From: Teichococcus coralli
GTDB taxonomy: Bacteria > Pseudomonadota > Alphaproteobacteria > Acetobacterales > Acetobacteraceae
Length of the DNA stretch: 50,428 nt
NCBI RefSeq assembly: GCF_009829925.1
Contig: NZ_SNVJ01000001.1
Span: 397,984 to 448,411 of the forward strand
Reading direction: 5' to 3'
Positions 24,220-32,258 of the stretch are shown piece after piece; positions within the stretch are counted from its first letter, which is position 1, and each line of letters opens with the position of its first letter. The notes under the pieces are model-generated. The model had not been told where the DNA came from. It saw nothing but the letters and a program-made list of their open reading frames with translations, and made no database searches. A program made the position numbers and the translations under genes.

Positions 24220-24915
24220 TCAGCGGTGCGTGGTGACGCCGACCTGGCGGCACATGTCCAGCAGCGGGCAGCGCGAGCAGAGCGGGCGCTCTCCGGTGCA
24301 GACATGCTTGCCGAAGGGCACCAGGCGCTCGTTGATCTCCACCCGGTAGCGCTCCGGCAGCACGGTCTCCAGCGCCGCCTGCGTCCTCTCCGGCGTGGAG
24401 GTTGCCACGATCCCCCAGCGATTGGCGATGCGGTGGACATGGATGTCCACCGCGATCCGCGGCTGCCCGAGGGCGACGCCGAGCGTCAGCGCCGCGATCT
24501 TCGGGCCGACGCCGCGGAAGGCGGTCAGCCCCTCCGGCGTGTCCGGCACCACACTGCCGAGCTCGCCGATGATCCTGCGCGACAAGGCCAGGATGTCGCG
24601 CGCCTTGGGCTCCGGAAAGGTCGCACCGTGCAGCAGGCGCACAAGGGCCGGCTCGTCCAGAGTCGCCATCGCCTCCGGCGTGCGCGCCGCCTCGAAGAGA
24701 CGGAGACAGACGGGAATGGTTGTTTCGTCCCGTGTGCGGGCGGAAATCAGGCTTGCCACCAGCTGCTCGAAGAGGCTGCCATAGCCGCGGTCCCGCAGCT
24801 CGAACATGGCGGCCTTGGGCAGATCGCCCAAGGCGGCCCGCAGCCGGCGGAACGCCTCATCAAAGTCGAAGGGCGCCTTTCCGGCAGCCGGGGCGGTCTG
24901 TGCCAGGGAGTGCAT
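24220..24915 (-). CDS. nth: Endonuclease III (HhH-GPD DNA glycosylase/AP lyase)
   Basis: A 231-residue base-excision repair enzyme that removes oxidised pyrimidines and nicks abasic sites. The helix-hairpin-helix FRGVGPKIAALTLG carries the catalytic Lys139, and VDIHVHRI carries the catalytic Asp157. The C-terminal 4Fe-4S loop is complete: C206-x6-C213-x2-C216-x5-C222. It is convergent with the MetE-like gene (3 bases between stops) and unrelated to the catabolic array. The family is clear; the symbol is by family, and a second genomic copy could exist. Confidence 0.92.
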   Translation of the reverse strand: MHSLAQTAPAAGKAPFDFDEAFRRLRAALGDLPKAAMFELRDRGYGSLFEQLVASLISARTRDETTIPVCLRLFEAARTPEAMATLDEPALVRLLHGATFPEPKARDILALSRRIIGELGSVVPDTPEGLTAFRGVGPKIAALTLGVALGQPRIAVDIHVHRIANRWGIVATSTPERTQAALETVLPERYRVEINERLVPFGKHVCTGERPLCSRCPLLDMCRQVGVTTHR

Positions 24916-24996
24916 GGCGCATGAACGCCGCTCGCGAGGAAGGGTTCAGCCCTTCACACGTCCGCCTGGAGCGTGAGGAGGGTCGTGCGCCGCGGC

Positions 24997-25752
24997 CTAA
25001 TGCATCGCGGCGAGTGCTGCGCCACGGCTGGTCGCGGCCAGGATCGCCTCCGCCAGCGCCGCCGAGAGGCATTCGTAGCCGAGGTCGTTGTGATGCATGC
25101 CGTCCGCCGAGAGCACGGCGGTGGCGGGCAGGCCTGCCTGCTCCCAGCGCCGCATCAGCGCCCCACGAGAGAAAAGGGAGGCATGGTTCGCATCGGCCAG
25201 CCGGGCGAGCGCCGCATCGAAGGCCTCGTGCCCGGTGGAGGCCAGGATGACGGGAGAGCGCTGGTTGTCCATCAGCACGAGGTCGGCCCCGGCTGCCTGG
25301 ATGCGGGCGATGCCTTCCTGCATGAGGGCGGCGAAGCGCGCCGGATTCTCACGCCGGGCGGCGCTGTTCGCGCCGGCCTGCCAGATGACCAGGGTCGGAT
25401 GCGTCGCTTCCAGTTCGCGGCCGAGGCGCGCCACCATCTGGGCCGCGTCCTCACCGCCCTTGCCACGGTTGGCGACGCTGAGAGCGTGGCCGGTCAGCGC
25501 ATGGCGGAGCTTTGCCTGCAGCCGGGCGGGGTAGGTTCCCTGGGCCGAGCTGGCGCCCACTCCCTCGGTGGAAGATGAGCCGAGGGCGAGGATGGTCACC
25601 GGCCGGCCCGCCCGCAGGGCGGCGCGGGTGGCCGGCAGGACGAGTTCCTCGCGCTGCACCACCGGACAGGCATCGCCCGCCCGCGCAGTCGTTGGAGGAA
25701 AGGCCAGGGCGAGGGCACTGGCTGCAATCGTGAACAGGCGAACAAGCCGCAT
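24997..25752 (-). CDS. Secreted SGNH/GDSL-family hydrolase
   Basis: A 251-residue SGNH esterase-like protein with a signal peptide (hydrophobic core residues 5-20, cleavage near TARAGD). Block I is LALGSSSTEGVG with nucleophile Ser60; block II Gly is in RGKGGED; block III is WQAGANS with Asn129; block V is SADGMHHN with Asp217 and His220. The catalytic set is therefore complete. It probably adds or removes acyl groups on a periplasmic glycan. It is divergent from the OpgC-type gene and homologous to the SGNH-like protein downstream of it, so the three genes look like one envelope-modification locus. Confidence 0.85.
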   Translation of the reverse strand: MRLVRLFTIAASALALAFPPTTARAGDACPVVQREELVLPATRAALRAGRPVTILALGSSSTEGVGASSAQGTYPARLQAKLRHALTGHALSVANRGKGGEDAAQMVARLGRELEATHPTLVIWQAGANSAARRENPARFAALMQEGIARIQAAGADLVLMDNQRSPVILASTGHEAFDAALARLADANHASLFSRGALMRRWEQAGLPATAVLSADGMHHNDLGYECLSAALAEAILAATSRGAALAAMH

Positions 25753-25849
25753 CAGCTTGACTTCTGCCTCCGCGCCAATCTCGAAGCGGCATGACCGGGC
25801 TGGTCCGGTGCAGCAGACCTCGGCTATTAGTCACGAGAAGGTAACGAGC

Positions 25850-25909
25850 ATGGCAAGGTGGCACAAGCCGTTCCAGCGCCTCCGGCGCACCTCTCTCGCC
25901 CGGGATTGA
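25850..25909 (+). CDS. Possible 19-residue leader ORF upstream of the OpgC-type gene
   Basis: An ATG at 25850 preceded by GAGAAGG at about 8 bases opens a short, Arg-rich ORF (begins MARWHKPFQR). It stops at TGA 25907-25909, 5 bases before the OpgC-type ATG. The OpgC-type ATG has only GAAGG at 2 bases, too close to work well. Translational coupling through the small ORF is therefore attractive. It could also be chance, with the membrane protein starting instead at the in-frame GTG 25858. Confidence 0.3.
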   Translation: MARWHKPFQRLRRTSLARD

Positions 25910-25914
25910 AGGCC

Positions 25915-27123
25915 ATGACGAGGCTTATCCGCACCAGCGCCCAGAGGGACCTGCGCGTTGACCTCGCGCGTGGCGTGGCGCTGCTGTTCATCTTCATCGA
26001 CCACATACCGGGCAACCAGCTCAACGAGTACACGCTGCGCAACCTGGCCTTGTGCGACGCAACCGAAGCTTTCGTCCTGCTTGCAGGCTATGCCGCCGGA
26101 CTTTCCTACGGCGCGACGGCCGACAAGCATGGCTGGATCTTCGCCGCGGCCGATGTGCTGCGCCGGACTGCCACGCTCTACGTCGCGCACATCCTCGTGT
26201 TCGTGCTGGTGACGGCGCAGGTCGGCTATTCGGCCGAGTTGCTGAACCCGGCCTATGTCGAGGAGATGCTGCTGGATCCCTTTGTCACGGAGCCCTACCG
26301 CGCCCTGCTGGAGGCGCTGCTCCTCCGCTACCAGCCGAACCTGCTGAACATCCTGCCGCTCTACGTGGCGCTGCTGTTGATGCTGGCGCCGGCCCTGGCG
26401 CTGCGGCGCCACCCGCTGGTGCTCATGGCGCTCTCCATCGCTGGCTATGTCGCGGTGCGGATCACCGGCCTGAACCTGCCCAACTGGATCGGCGGCGGGT
26501 GGTTCCTGAACCCCTTCGCCTGGCAGGTCCTGTTCTTCACCGGCTGCGTGCTGGGCTACGCGCCGCCCGGCGGACGCCCGCTCGCGGTGCCGCGGATCGC
26601 CCCGCTGCAGGCGACGATCACGGCGGGCGCCATGCTCGTCACGCTGCTTGGCGCCGCCGCCATGCTCGCCTTCTGGGCGGTTCCCGACGTCGCGCCGGGC
26701 CTGCCGGGCCGCATCGCCCGCGTGCTCAGCTCCATCGACAAGACCGGGCTGCATCCGCTCCGGCTGCTCTCCATCCTCTCCCTGGCCTGGCTGGTCGCCT
26801 GGTTCGTCCCCTTTGACGCCGCCTGGCTGCGCGGGCGCCTCGTCGCGCCGCTGATCCTGATGGGGCAGCAGGGTCTGCCGGTGTTCTGCGCCGGCATCCT
26901 GCTGTCCTTCCTGGGGCGCGTCGTGCTGGAGCAGGACGACAGCGCCCTGGCGCAGGCGGCGACGAACCTGATCGGCTTCGCCGCGCTTGCCGGGGTCGCC
27001 ATGGTCAACGCCTGGTTCGGCCGCGCCGCCCGCTCGCAACGCCGGCCCCCGGCCGAAGCGCCGGCGGATGCTTCCCCCCTTCTCGTCCCCCCTCCTTCCC
27101 CCGCACGGGAGTCACATTCATGA
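25915..27123 (+). CDS. opgC: OpgC-domain membrane acyltransferase
   Basis: A 402-residue integral membrane protein with about ten hydrophobic segments. RDLRVDLARGVALLFIFIDHIPGNQL matches the OpgC/MdoC N-terminus with the conserved His30 in the first membrane segment, and ATEAFVLLAGYAAGLSYG follows as in the family. OpgC proteins transfer succinyl or other acyl groups onto periplasmic glucans. There is no glucan synthesis gene (opgGH) nearby, so the acceptor is unknown. The C-terminal tail is Pro-rich and cytoplasmic. The stop overlaps the start of an SGNH-like gene (ATGA), a pairing that mirrors acyltransferase and periplasmic-SGNH partners in other O-acylation systems (inference). Confidence 0.85.
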   Translation: MTRLIRTSAQRDLRVDLARGVALLFIFIDHIPGNQLNEYTLRNLALCDATEAFVLLAGYAAGLSYGATADKHGWIFAAADVLRRTATLYVAHILVFVLVTAQVGYSAELLNPAYVEEMLLDPFVTEPYRALLEALLLRYQPNLLNILPLYVALLLMLAPALALRRHPLVLMALSIAGYVAVRITGLNLPNWIGGGWFLNPFAWQVLFFTGCVLGYAPPGGRPLAVPRIAPLQATITAGAMLVTLLGAAAMLAFWAVPDVAPGLPGRIARVLSSIDKTGLHPLRLLSILSLAWLVAWFVPFDAAWLRGRLVAPLILMGQQGLPVFCAGILLSFLGRVVLEQDDSALAQAATNLIGFAALAGVAMVNAWFGRAARSQRRPPAEAPADASPLLVPPPSPARESHS

Positions 27124-27902
27124 CCCTGCTCCGTTGGCTGCTGCTCATGGCGCTCGTGGCATGGCCGCTGCGGCAGGCCGCGGCGCAAACATCTCCCGTG
27201 CCGCCCGAGCGCGCGGCCTGCGAGGTGCCGGAGGAGCTTGCCGATCCGGGCGCCAGCCTGCCGCATGTCGCGAAGGCCTTGCGGCAAGGGCGGCTGCAGC
27301 TGCTCGTGCTGGGCACCGCCTCGGGGCTTGGGGCGGGGAACTCCTCGCCGGAGGCGGCCTGGCCACACCGGTTTTCCGCAGCGCTGCGATCCCGGGTGCC
27401 GGGCCTTGAGGTGCGGCTGGACATCCGCGCCCAGCGCGGCAGCACGACGGAGGAACAGCGGACGCTGCTCGCCGCGTCGCTGCGCGCCCTGCCCCTCGAT
27501 CTGGTGGTCTGGCAGACCGGAACGGTCGAGACCGTCCGCAACACCGATCCGCAGGAGATGGCGTCGGCCCTGGAGAACGGCATTGCCTCGGCGCAGGCGG
27601 CGGGCAGCGACGTGGTGCTGATGGACCAGCAGTTCTCGCGTTTCCTGCGTGCCAACGCCCGGGTGGATACCTACCGCGACGTCCTGCGCATGGCCGCGCT
27701 GGGCAGCGGCGTACCGCTGCTGCAGCGCTATGAGCTGATGCAGACCTGGGCCGAGAACGACCGGCTCGACATCGAGCGCGCGCCGGCGGGGCAGCACCGG
27801 GCAACGACGGACCGCCTGCACGACTGCCTGGGCCAGGCCCTGGCCCAGCTTGTGCTGAAGGCGGCGCAACCGGCAGGAGACGCCCTCCGCTCCCCGCGGT
27901 GA
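27120..27902 (+). CDS. SGNH-like secreted protein lacking the catalytic serine (pseudo-enzyme candidate)
   Basis: A 260-residue protein with a signal peptide (cleavage near AAAQT). It aligns along its length with the SGNH protein at 24997-25752: WQTGTVETV against WQAGANSAA, AAGSDVVLMDQQ against AAGADLVLMDNQ, RYELMQTW against RGALMRRW. Block I is LGTASGLGAG, so the nucleophile position is Ala67 and not Ser. The block III Asn is Val136. The Asp-x-x-His of block V is kept (D231, H234). It is translationally coupled to the OpgC-type gene. It may be a binding or scaffold partner of the acyltransferase, or Ser68 could substitute (less likely). Confidence 0.8.
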   Translation: MTLLRWLLLMALVAWPLRQAAAQTSPVPPERAACEVPEELADPGASLPHVAKALRQGRLQLLVLGTASGLGAGNSSPEAAWPHRFSAALRSRVPGLEVRLDIRAQRGSTTEEQRTLLAASLRALPLDLVVWQTGTVETVRNTDPQEMASALENGIASAQAAGSDVVLMDQQFSRFLRANARVDTYRDVLRMAALGSGVPLLQRYELMQTWAENDRLDIERAPAGQHRATTDRLHDCLGQALAQLVLKAAQPAGDALRSPR

Positions 27903-28053
27903 CCGCGGCATCGCCCCAGGCGCTTGCGCCCTCCGGGGCGTGCCGCGGGGCATATGTCGTGCAGGGAGGCCGCGTTCACCGGGAGCAAGGGGCCCTTGCG
28001 GGAAGTGTCGGGAGCCGGTTTCCGCACCCCGGCCGCGGGTGCCCGGCCGCGCC

Positions 28054-28848
28054 TCAGGGAGCAAGCCCGAAGGCGGCGGCGTTGCGGTAGAGCATGTAGG
28101 AGGCGACGACGAAGACGAGCCCGGCGAAGATCCGGTTCAGCGTGGCCTTGCGGGAGCCCAGATGGCAGGCGAGCTGCATGCCGAGATAGCCGCCGGCGAG
28201 GCCCCCGGCGATGTATTCCGCCGCGACAACCCAGTTGACCAGCCCGGACGAGGCGTAGCTGACCGCCGTCGTCAGCCCGAAGGCGCCGACCGCGAGCAGG
28301 GATGAGCCGACCGCGGCGAGTATCGGCATGCCGGTGGAGAACAGCAGCCCCGGCACGATCAGGAAGCCGCCGCCGATGCCGAAAAACCCGGAAAGCACGC
28401 CGACGCCGAGCGCGCTGGCCACGACCAGCATGGTCCGGCGCCCGGCGTCCGGGTCTTGCTGCTCTCCGGGAGCGGCGGGCTGCGCACGGCCCCGGCGGAG
28501 CATCAGGATGCCAACGGCCACCATCAGCACGGCGAACAGAAAAAGCAGCCGCTGCCCGTCGAAGCTCTTGCCGAACCATGCGCCGGTGGCCGCGCCGGCC
28601 ACGCCGACGGTGGCGAAGAGCACGGCGTCGCGCCAGCGGACGTTGCCCGCGCGCGCATGGCCCGCGAAGTTGGTGAAGGCGTTGACCGAGACCGCGAGCG
28701 CCCCGGTGCCGATGGCGACATGCGGCTGCAACCCGACGACATAGAGCAGCAAAGGCGTCGCCATGATGGAGCCGCCGCCGCCGATCAGGCCGAGGGTGAA
28801 GCCCACCAGGCTGCCGGAGAGCACGGCCAGGACGGATTGCAACACCAT
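28054..28848 (-). CDS. Sulfite exporter TauE/SafE family protein
   Basis: A 264-residue membrane permease with two homologous halves: LVGFTLGLIGGGGSIMATPLLLYVVG near the start and GVLSGFFGIGGGFLIVPGLLF at mid-protein, the TauE/SafE hallmark repeats. About eight hydrophobic segments are present, with a cytoplasmic linker GRAQPAAPGEQQDPDAGRR-like between the halves. The family moves sulfite, thiosulfate or organosulfonates. The frame is open upstream, but the ATG at 28848 has GGAG at good spacing and begins the first membrane segment. It lies 121 bases downstream of an ArsR gene on the same strand, a common arrangement for sulfur stress modules. Confidence 0.9.
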   Translation of the reverse strand: MVLQSVLAVLSGSLVGFTLGLIGGGGSIMATPLLLYVVGLQPHVAIGTGALAVSVNAFTNFAGHARAGNVRWRDAVLFATVGVAGAATGAWFGKSFDGQRLLFLFAVLMVAVGILMLRRGRAQPAAPGEQQDPDAGRRTMLVVASALGVGVLSGFFGIGGGFLIVPGLLFSTGMPILAAVGSSLLAVGAFGLTTAVSYASSGLVNWVVAAEYIAGGLAGGYLGMQLACHLGSRKATLNRIFAGLVFVVASYMLYRNAAAFGLAP

Positions 28849-28969
28849 GCTCAAGCTCCAGGGGTCAGCGGAAGCGCGGCCGGTCCTTCGATGGCCGGCG
28901 GCGGGTCGCTCCTGCCCGCCGCCATGCGGAGTGCGGCTGGTGGCGGACAGGCGTAGGCGGGCCGGCCGC

Positions 28970-29344
28970 TCATCGCGCCGCTTCCACCACGGCGAAGCTG
29001 GCCGCGGCCACCGGCTGACGGATCGGCCGAGGCGGCGGCGGCGCGGCGGCCGGCGCGGCGCCGCCCAGGCCGTGCAGAAGGCTGACCAGCAGGTGCCGCG
29101 GCTGCCCGGGCGCCACCCGGTAGAACACCGCCCGCGATTCCCGCCGCGCCAGCAGCAGCCCGGCATCCCGCAGCTCAGCGAGATGCTGTGAAAGGTTGGG
29201 CTGCTTCAGCGCCAGATCCTCCTCCAGCTGCCCGACCGAGCGCTCGCCGCCAAGCAGATGGAGGGCGATGCGGAGGCGGGCCGGGTTGGCGAGCACACGC
29301 AGCAGGGCGGCACCCTCGGCGATGTTCACGGCGCCCGGAATCAT
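28970..29344 (-). CDS. ArsR family winged-helix regulator (no cysteines)
   Basis: A 124-residue repressor. LLRVLANPARLRIALHLLGGERSVGQLEEDLALKQPNLSQHLAELRDAGLLLARRESRAVFYRV is the ArsR/BigR winged helix (about residues 14-77) and is closest in appearance to the BigR/SqrR sulfide-sensing branch. That branch uses two cysteines. This protein has none: the usual first Cys position reads RIALHL. The C-terminal 45 residues are Pro/Ala-rich and not part of the family core. The start overlaps the peroxiredoxin stop (ATGA), so it is autoregulated with it. It probably controls the peroxiredoxin promoter and the TauE/SafE gene (inference). Confidence 0.88.
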   Translation of the reverse strand: MIPGAVNIAEGAALLRVLANPARLRIALHLLGGERSVGQLEEDLALKQPNLSQHLAELRDAGLLLARRESRAVFYRVAPGQPRHLLVSLLHGLGGAAPAAAPPPPRPIRQPVAAASFAVVEAAR

Positions 29345-30009
29345 CGGAGGCGGCCCTTTCCGTTTTTCGGCAGCGGGCCGGTCCTGAAGTACCAGTCGCC
29401 GCCCTGCCCGCGCTCCGCGAGGGCGGCCTCCGGCGTCAGCTCGGGGGCCAGGATGACGTTGTCGCCGGGCTGCCAGCCCTCCGGGGTCGAGACGTCATGC
29501 GCATCTGCGGTCTGCAGCGCCTCCACCAGGCGCAGCAGTTCCTCAACGCTCCGCCCGGTGGTCATCGGATACCAGCTGATGGCTCGGATAACGCCCTCGG
29601 GATCGATCACGAAGACGGCCCGCACCATGGCGGCATCGGGTGCCTGCGGGGCGATCATGCCATAGGCGCGCGCGATCGCCATCGAGGGATCCTCGATGAT
29701 CGGGAACGGCACCTTGACGCCGAACTGCGCGTGGATGCTGCGGATCCAGGCGAAGTGGGAGAACAGGCTGTCGACTGAGAGCGCCAGCAGCGCACAGCCG
29801 AGCGCCTCGAACCGCTCGGCGGCGCGGGAGAAGGCGATGAACTCGCTGGTGCAGACCGGCGTGAAGTCGGCGGGATGGGAGAACAGCAGCAGCCAGCCCC
29901 CACGATAATCGGACAGCGCACGGTCGCCCATGGTGGTGCGGGCGCGGAAATGCGGGGCGGCGTCGTGGAGCAGCGGCGGCCCGGCAGTCTGTGGAAGCGA
30001 CTCGCTCAT
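29341..30009 (-). CDS. Peroxiredoxin, Prx6/1-Cys type
   Basis: A 222-residue thiol peroxidase. The active site PADFTPVCTSEF carries the peroxidatic Cys53. The later SVDSLFSHFAWIRSI and PIIEDPSMAIARAYGM and the long C-terminal extension (WQPGDNVILAPELTPEAALA) mark the Prx6 subfamily, which reduces peroxides with one conserved Cys. Cys72 is the only other cysteine and lies outside the usual resolving position. I chose ATG 30009 because the family begins there; an upstream in-frame ATG at 30069 adds residues without similarity. It is first in a leftward operon with the ArsR gene and lies behind a promoter within a large inverted repeat. Confidence 0.93.
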   Translation of the reverse strand: MSESLPQTAGPPLLHDAAPHFRARTTMGDRALSDYRGGWLLLFSHPADFTPVCTSEFIAFSRAAERFEALGCALLALSVDSLFSHFAWIRSIHAQFGVKVPFPIIEDPSMAIARAYGMIAPQAPDAAMVRAVFVIDPEGVIRAISWYPMTTGRSVEELLRLVEALQTADAHDVSTPEGWQPGDNVILAPELTPEAALAERGQGGDWYFRTGPLPKNGKGRLR

Positions 30010-30115
30010 GTTCTGTCCTTGCCCTGGAGGGAGGCGGAAGCGACCAGCCATCCGCCACGCGCCAGACACAACCTTTTCCCGCGCCTCTCAAGCTTGGCCG
30101 CCGCAGCAGCGCCGG

Positions 30116-30159
30116 AACACTTCCGGATACTATGTCGCTTAACGCATTCCGCAAGTGTT
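30116..30159 (-). promoter_or_regulatory. Promoter inside a 12-bp inverted repeat (putative ArsR operator)
   Basis: AACACTTCCGGA at 30116-30127 and TCCGCAAGTGTT at 30148-30159 form a 12-bp inverted repeat with one mismatch and a 20-base spacer. Read leftward, TTGCGG (30149-30154) and TAGTAT (30127-30132) are a -35/-10 pair with a 16-base spacer. The arms overlap both elements. The half-site centres are 32 bases apart, about three helical turns. This is a good fit for repression by a pair of dimers of the operon's ArsR protein. Confidence 0.55.
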
Positions 30160-30755
30160 GATTTCTTAAGCATGCCCTCCAGCGATGCGCCCGGCACTCC
30201 GGCAACCGATCAGGAGGACAGCAGGGACATTCCGCAGGGGCTGCCAGCCCGCCCCAAGGCGGGCGACAGCCCGCCGGGCACGCCGGAGGCGGCCGCGGCC
30301 GTGCTGATCGTGGAGGGCGCCGGCATCACCGTGGCCGCTGGTCGCGCCGCCCCCGGCTGAAGGCGGTGCCTGGCCCCGGCGGGACCGCGCATTTCGCGGT
30401 GACCGACACCGTGGGCAGGACGAGGAAGGTATGGCCTACGGACAGGTGGGGCTGGCGGCGTTCACCGATGGCGGCAAGGTCAGGCCGAGCTTTGCGCTGG
30501 ATCCACGCAGGCCGCGCCGCAGCGCCCGGCTGCTGAAGACCAGGTTCCTGCCTTTCCTGTACCGACGGATGATGTTCCGCGGCGGCGAACTCAACCTCCG
30601 CCACCGCGAGCGGCACCGGACGAAAGACCGGGTCGCGCAAGGTCCGCTGCACCCCGAAGGGCCGGCCGCCGCCTCCATCAGCCGCCTGCCGGCGCCGCGC
30701 AGGGCGAGGCGATGGCCTGGATCGGGGCCGGGGTCGGGGCCGGAACGCGCCGCAC
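30160..30755. other. Intergenic stretch with no well-supported gene
   Basis: About 600 bases between the peroxiredoxin promoter and the sulfatase stop. A rightward ORF of 62 residues (ATG 30172 to stop 30360; ends in GITVAAGRAAPG) and the open frame from 30431 (begins MAYGQVGLAA) have no recognisable domain and no good ribosome site. They could be decayed coding sequence. No RNA gene or repeat was seen. Confidence 0.4.
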
Positions 30756-32258
30756 TCATCCCGGCGTGCCGACCACCACATCCGCCCCGGCCTGCGGCGG
30801 CGGCGGGAAATGGTTGCCGCGCTGGCCGGAAAGCCCGCGGTTGGCCTGCGTCCGGAATGCGCGCGCCGGCGCCCCGGTCAGCCGGCCGCCTGAGATCCAG
30901 TCGCCATCCACGCCCCAGGCGGCCTCCACCAGCGCCTGCTCCAGCGCCGCACGCCGGGGTGCGAGCGAGGCGTCCCCGGCGCGGTCCTGCATCTCCTGCG
31001 GGTCCTCCTGCAGGTCGAAAAGCTGGATGCGGTTGCCGTTGGGGTACCAGATCAGCTTGAACCGCCCGTCCGTCGCCATGCGCGTCGCCGAGGCGTCGTC
31101 GCGGCAGCCGGCGGTCAGGATCTCGCGCCGCGCGTCGCCGATCATCGAGCGCCCCTCGACCTCTTCCGGCACCGCCACACCCGCGAAGTCGAGCAGCGTC
31201 GGCATCACGTCGGCGAGCTGCACCAGGCGGTTGTCCACCGCGCCGGGCGGCGTGCGCGGGTCGCCCTGGGGGCCGAGCAGGATGGTCGGCACCCGCGCGC
31301 TGTCCTCGTAGAAGACACGCTTGGCCCAGAGCCCATGCGTGCCGAGCATGTCGCCGTGGTCGGCGGTGAACAGCACCACGGTGTTGTCCAGCAGCCCCTC
31401 CTCGCGCAGCGTGCCGAGCACGACACGGAACTGGTGGTCGATATGCGTGCACAGCGCGTAGAAGGCGCGCTGGATGCCGCGCAGGTGGTGCGGCTTCACA
31501 TGCGCCCAGTAGTCGGTGATGGAACGCAGCGCATAAGGCAGCGCCGCCTCGTCGCGCGCCCAGTCGGCCACCGGCGGCACCGGCGGCTCCGCGTCGCGAT
31601 AGATGTCGAGATAGGCCTGCAAGGGCGCCAGCGGCGGGTGCGGATGGGTGTAGGACAGGTGCCAGAAGTTCGGCCGCGTCGGGTCGCGCCGCTTGATCTC
31701 GCGGCACATCTGCCAGGTCGTCCAGTTCGTGACATGGGTGCGCTCGGGCAGGTGCCAGGGCCGCCAGAGATAGTCGTTGTTGTTCATGCCGTGCAGGAAG
31801 CCCTGCCCGGCGAAGCCCTGGTCGGCCAGGAACATGTCGTAGTCATCCGGCCCGCCGAGGTGTGGCCTTCCCTCCTCGGCCAGGAACACCTCGTCGAAGC
31901 CGATGCGGTCGCGCGGCGGATAGACGTGCAGCTTGCCCACGGCGACGGAGCGATAGCCCGCCCCTCGCAGCGTGCCGGCGAGCGTCGGCAGCGCCGGCAT
32001 CCGCGCGGCGGGGTCGAAGGAACGGTCGCCATGCTTGCGCGGCGTGGTGCCGGTCATCAGGCTGCGCCGCGCCGGGATGCAGATCGGGCATTCCGAATAG
32101 GTGCGCGGGAAGCGCACGCCATTGCGGGCGAGCTGGTCCAGGGTTGGCGTCAGGATGGCGGGATGGTTCTCGTAGCCGGTCAGGGAGGCCGGCCACTGGT
32201 CCACCGTCACGAGCAGGATGTTCGGCCGCTGCGCGGCATCGCCGGTCATGCCGCTCAT
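30756..32258 (-). CDS. Sulfatase family hydrolase (CxPxR type)
   Basis: A 500-residue alkaline-phosphatase-superfamily sulfatase. RPNILLVTVDQW holds the metal-binding Asp20. CPICIPARRSLMTG contains the sulfatase signature with C60-I-P-A-R64, whose Cys is converted to formylglycine. The C-terminal metal motif is LFTADHGDMLGTHG. There is no signal peptide, so it acts in the cytosol on an imported sulfate or phosphonate ester. The required maturase is encoded at 34292-35233. The start overlaps the stop of the Bug gene (ATGA), which argues that the Bug protein imports the sulfated substrate (inference). Confidence 0.93.
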   Translation of the reverse strand: MSGMTGDAAQRPNILLVTVDQWPASLTGYENHPAILTPTLDQLARNGVRFPRTYSECPICIPARRSLMTGTTPRKHGDRSFDPAARMPALPTLAGTLRGAGYRSVAVGKLHVYPPRDRIGFDEVFLAEEGRPHLGGPDDYDMFLADQGFAGQGFLHGMNNNDYLWRPWHLPERTHVTNWTTWQMCREIKRRDPTRPNFWHLSYTHPHPPLAPLQAYLDIYRDAEPPVPPVADWARDEAALPYALRSITDYWAHVKPHHLRGIQRAFYALCTHIDHQFRVVLGTLREEGLLDNTVVLFTADHGDMLGTHGLWAKRVFYEDSARVPTILLGPQGDPRTPPGAVDNRLVQLADVMPTLLDFAGVAVPEEVEGRSMIGDARREILTAGCRDDASATRMATDGRFKLIWYPNGNRIQLFDLQEDPQEMQDRAGDASLAPRRAALEQALVEAAWGVDGDWISGGRLTGAPARAFRTQANRGLSGQRGNHFPPPPQAGADVVVGTPG

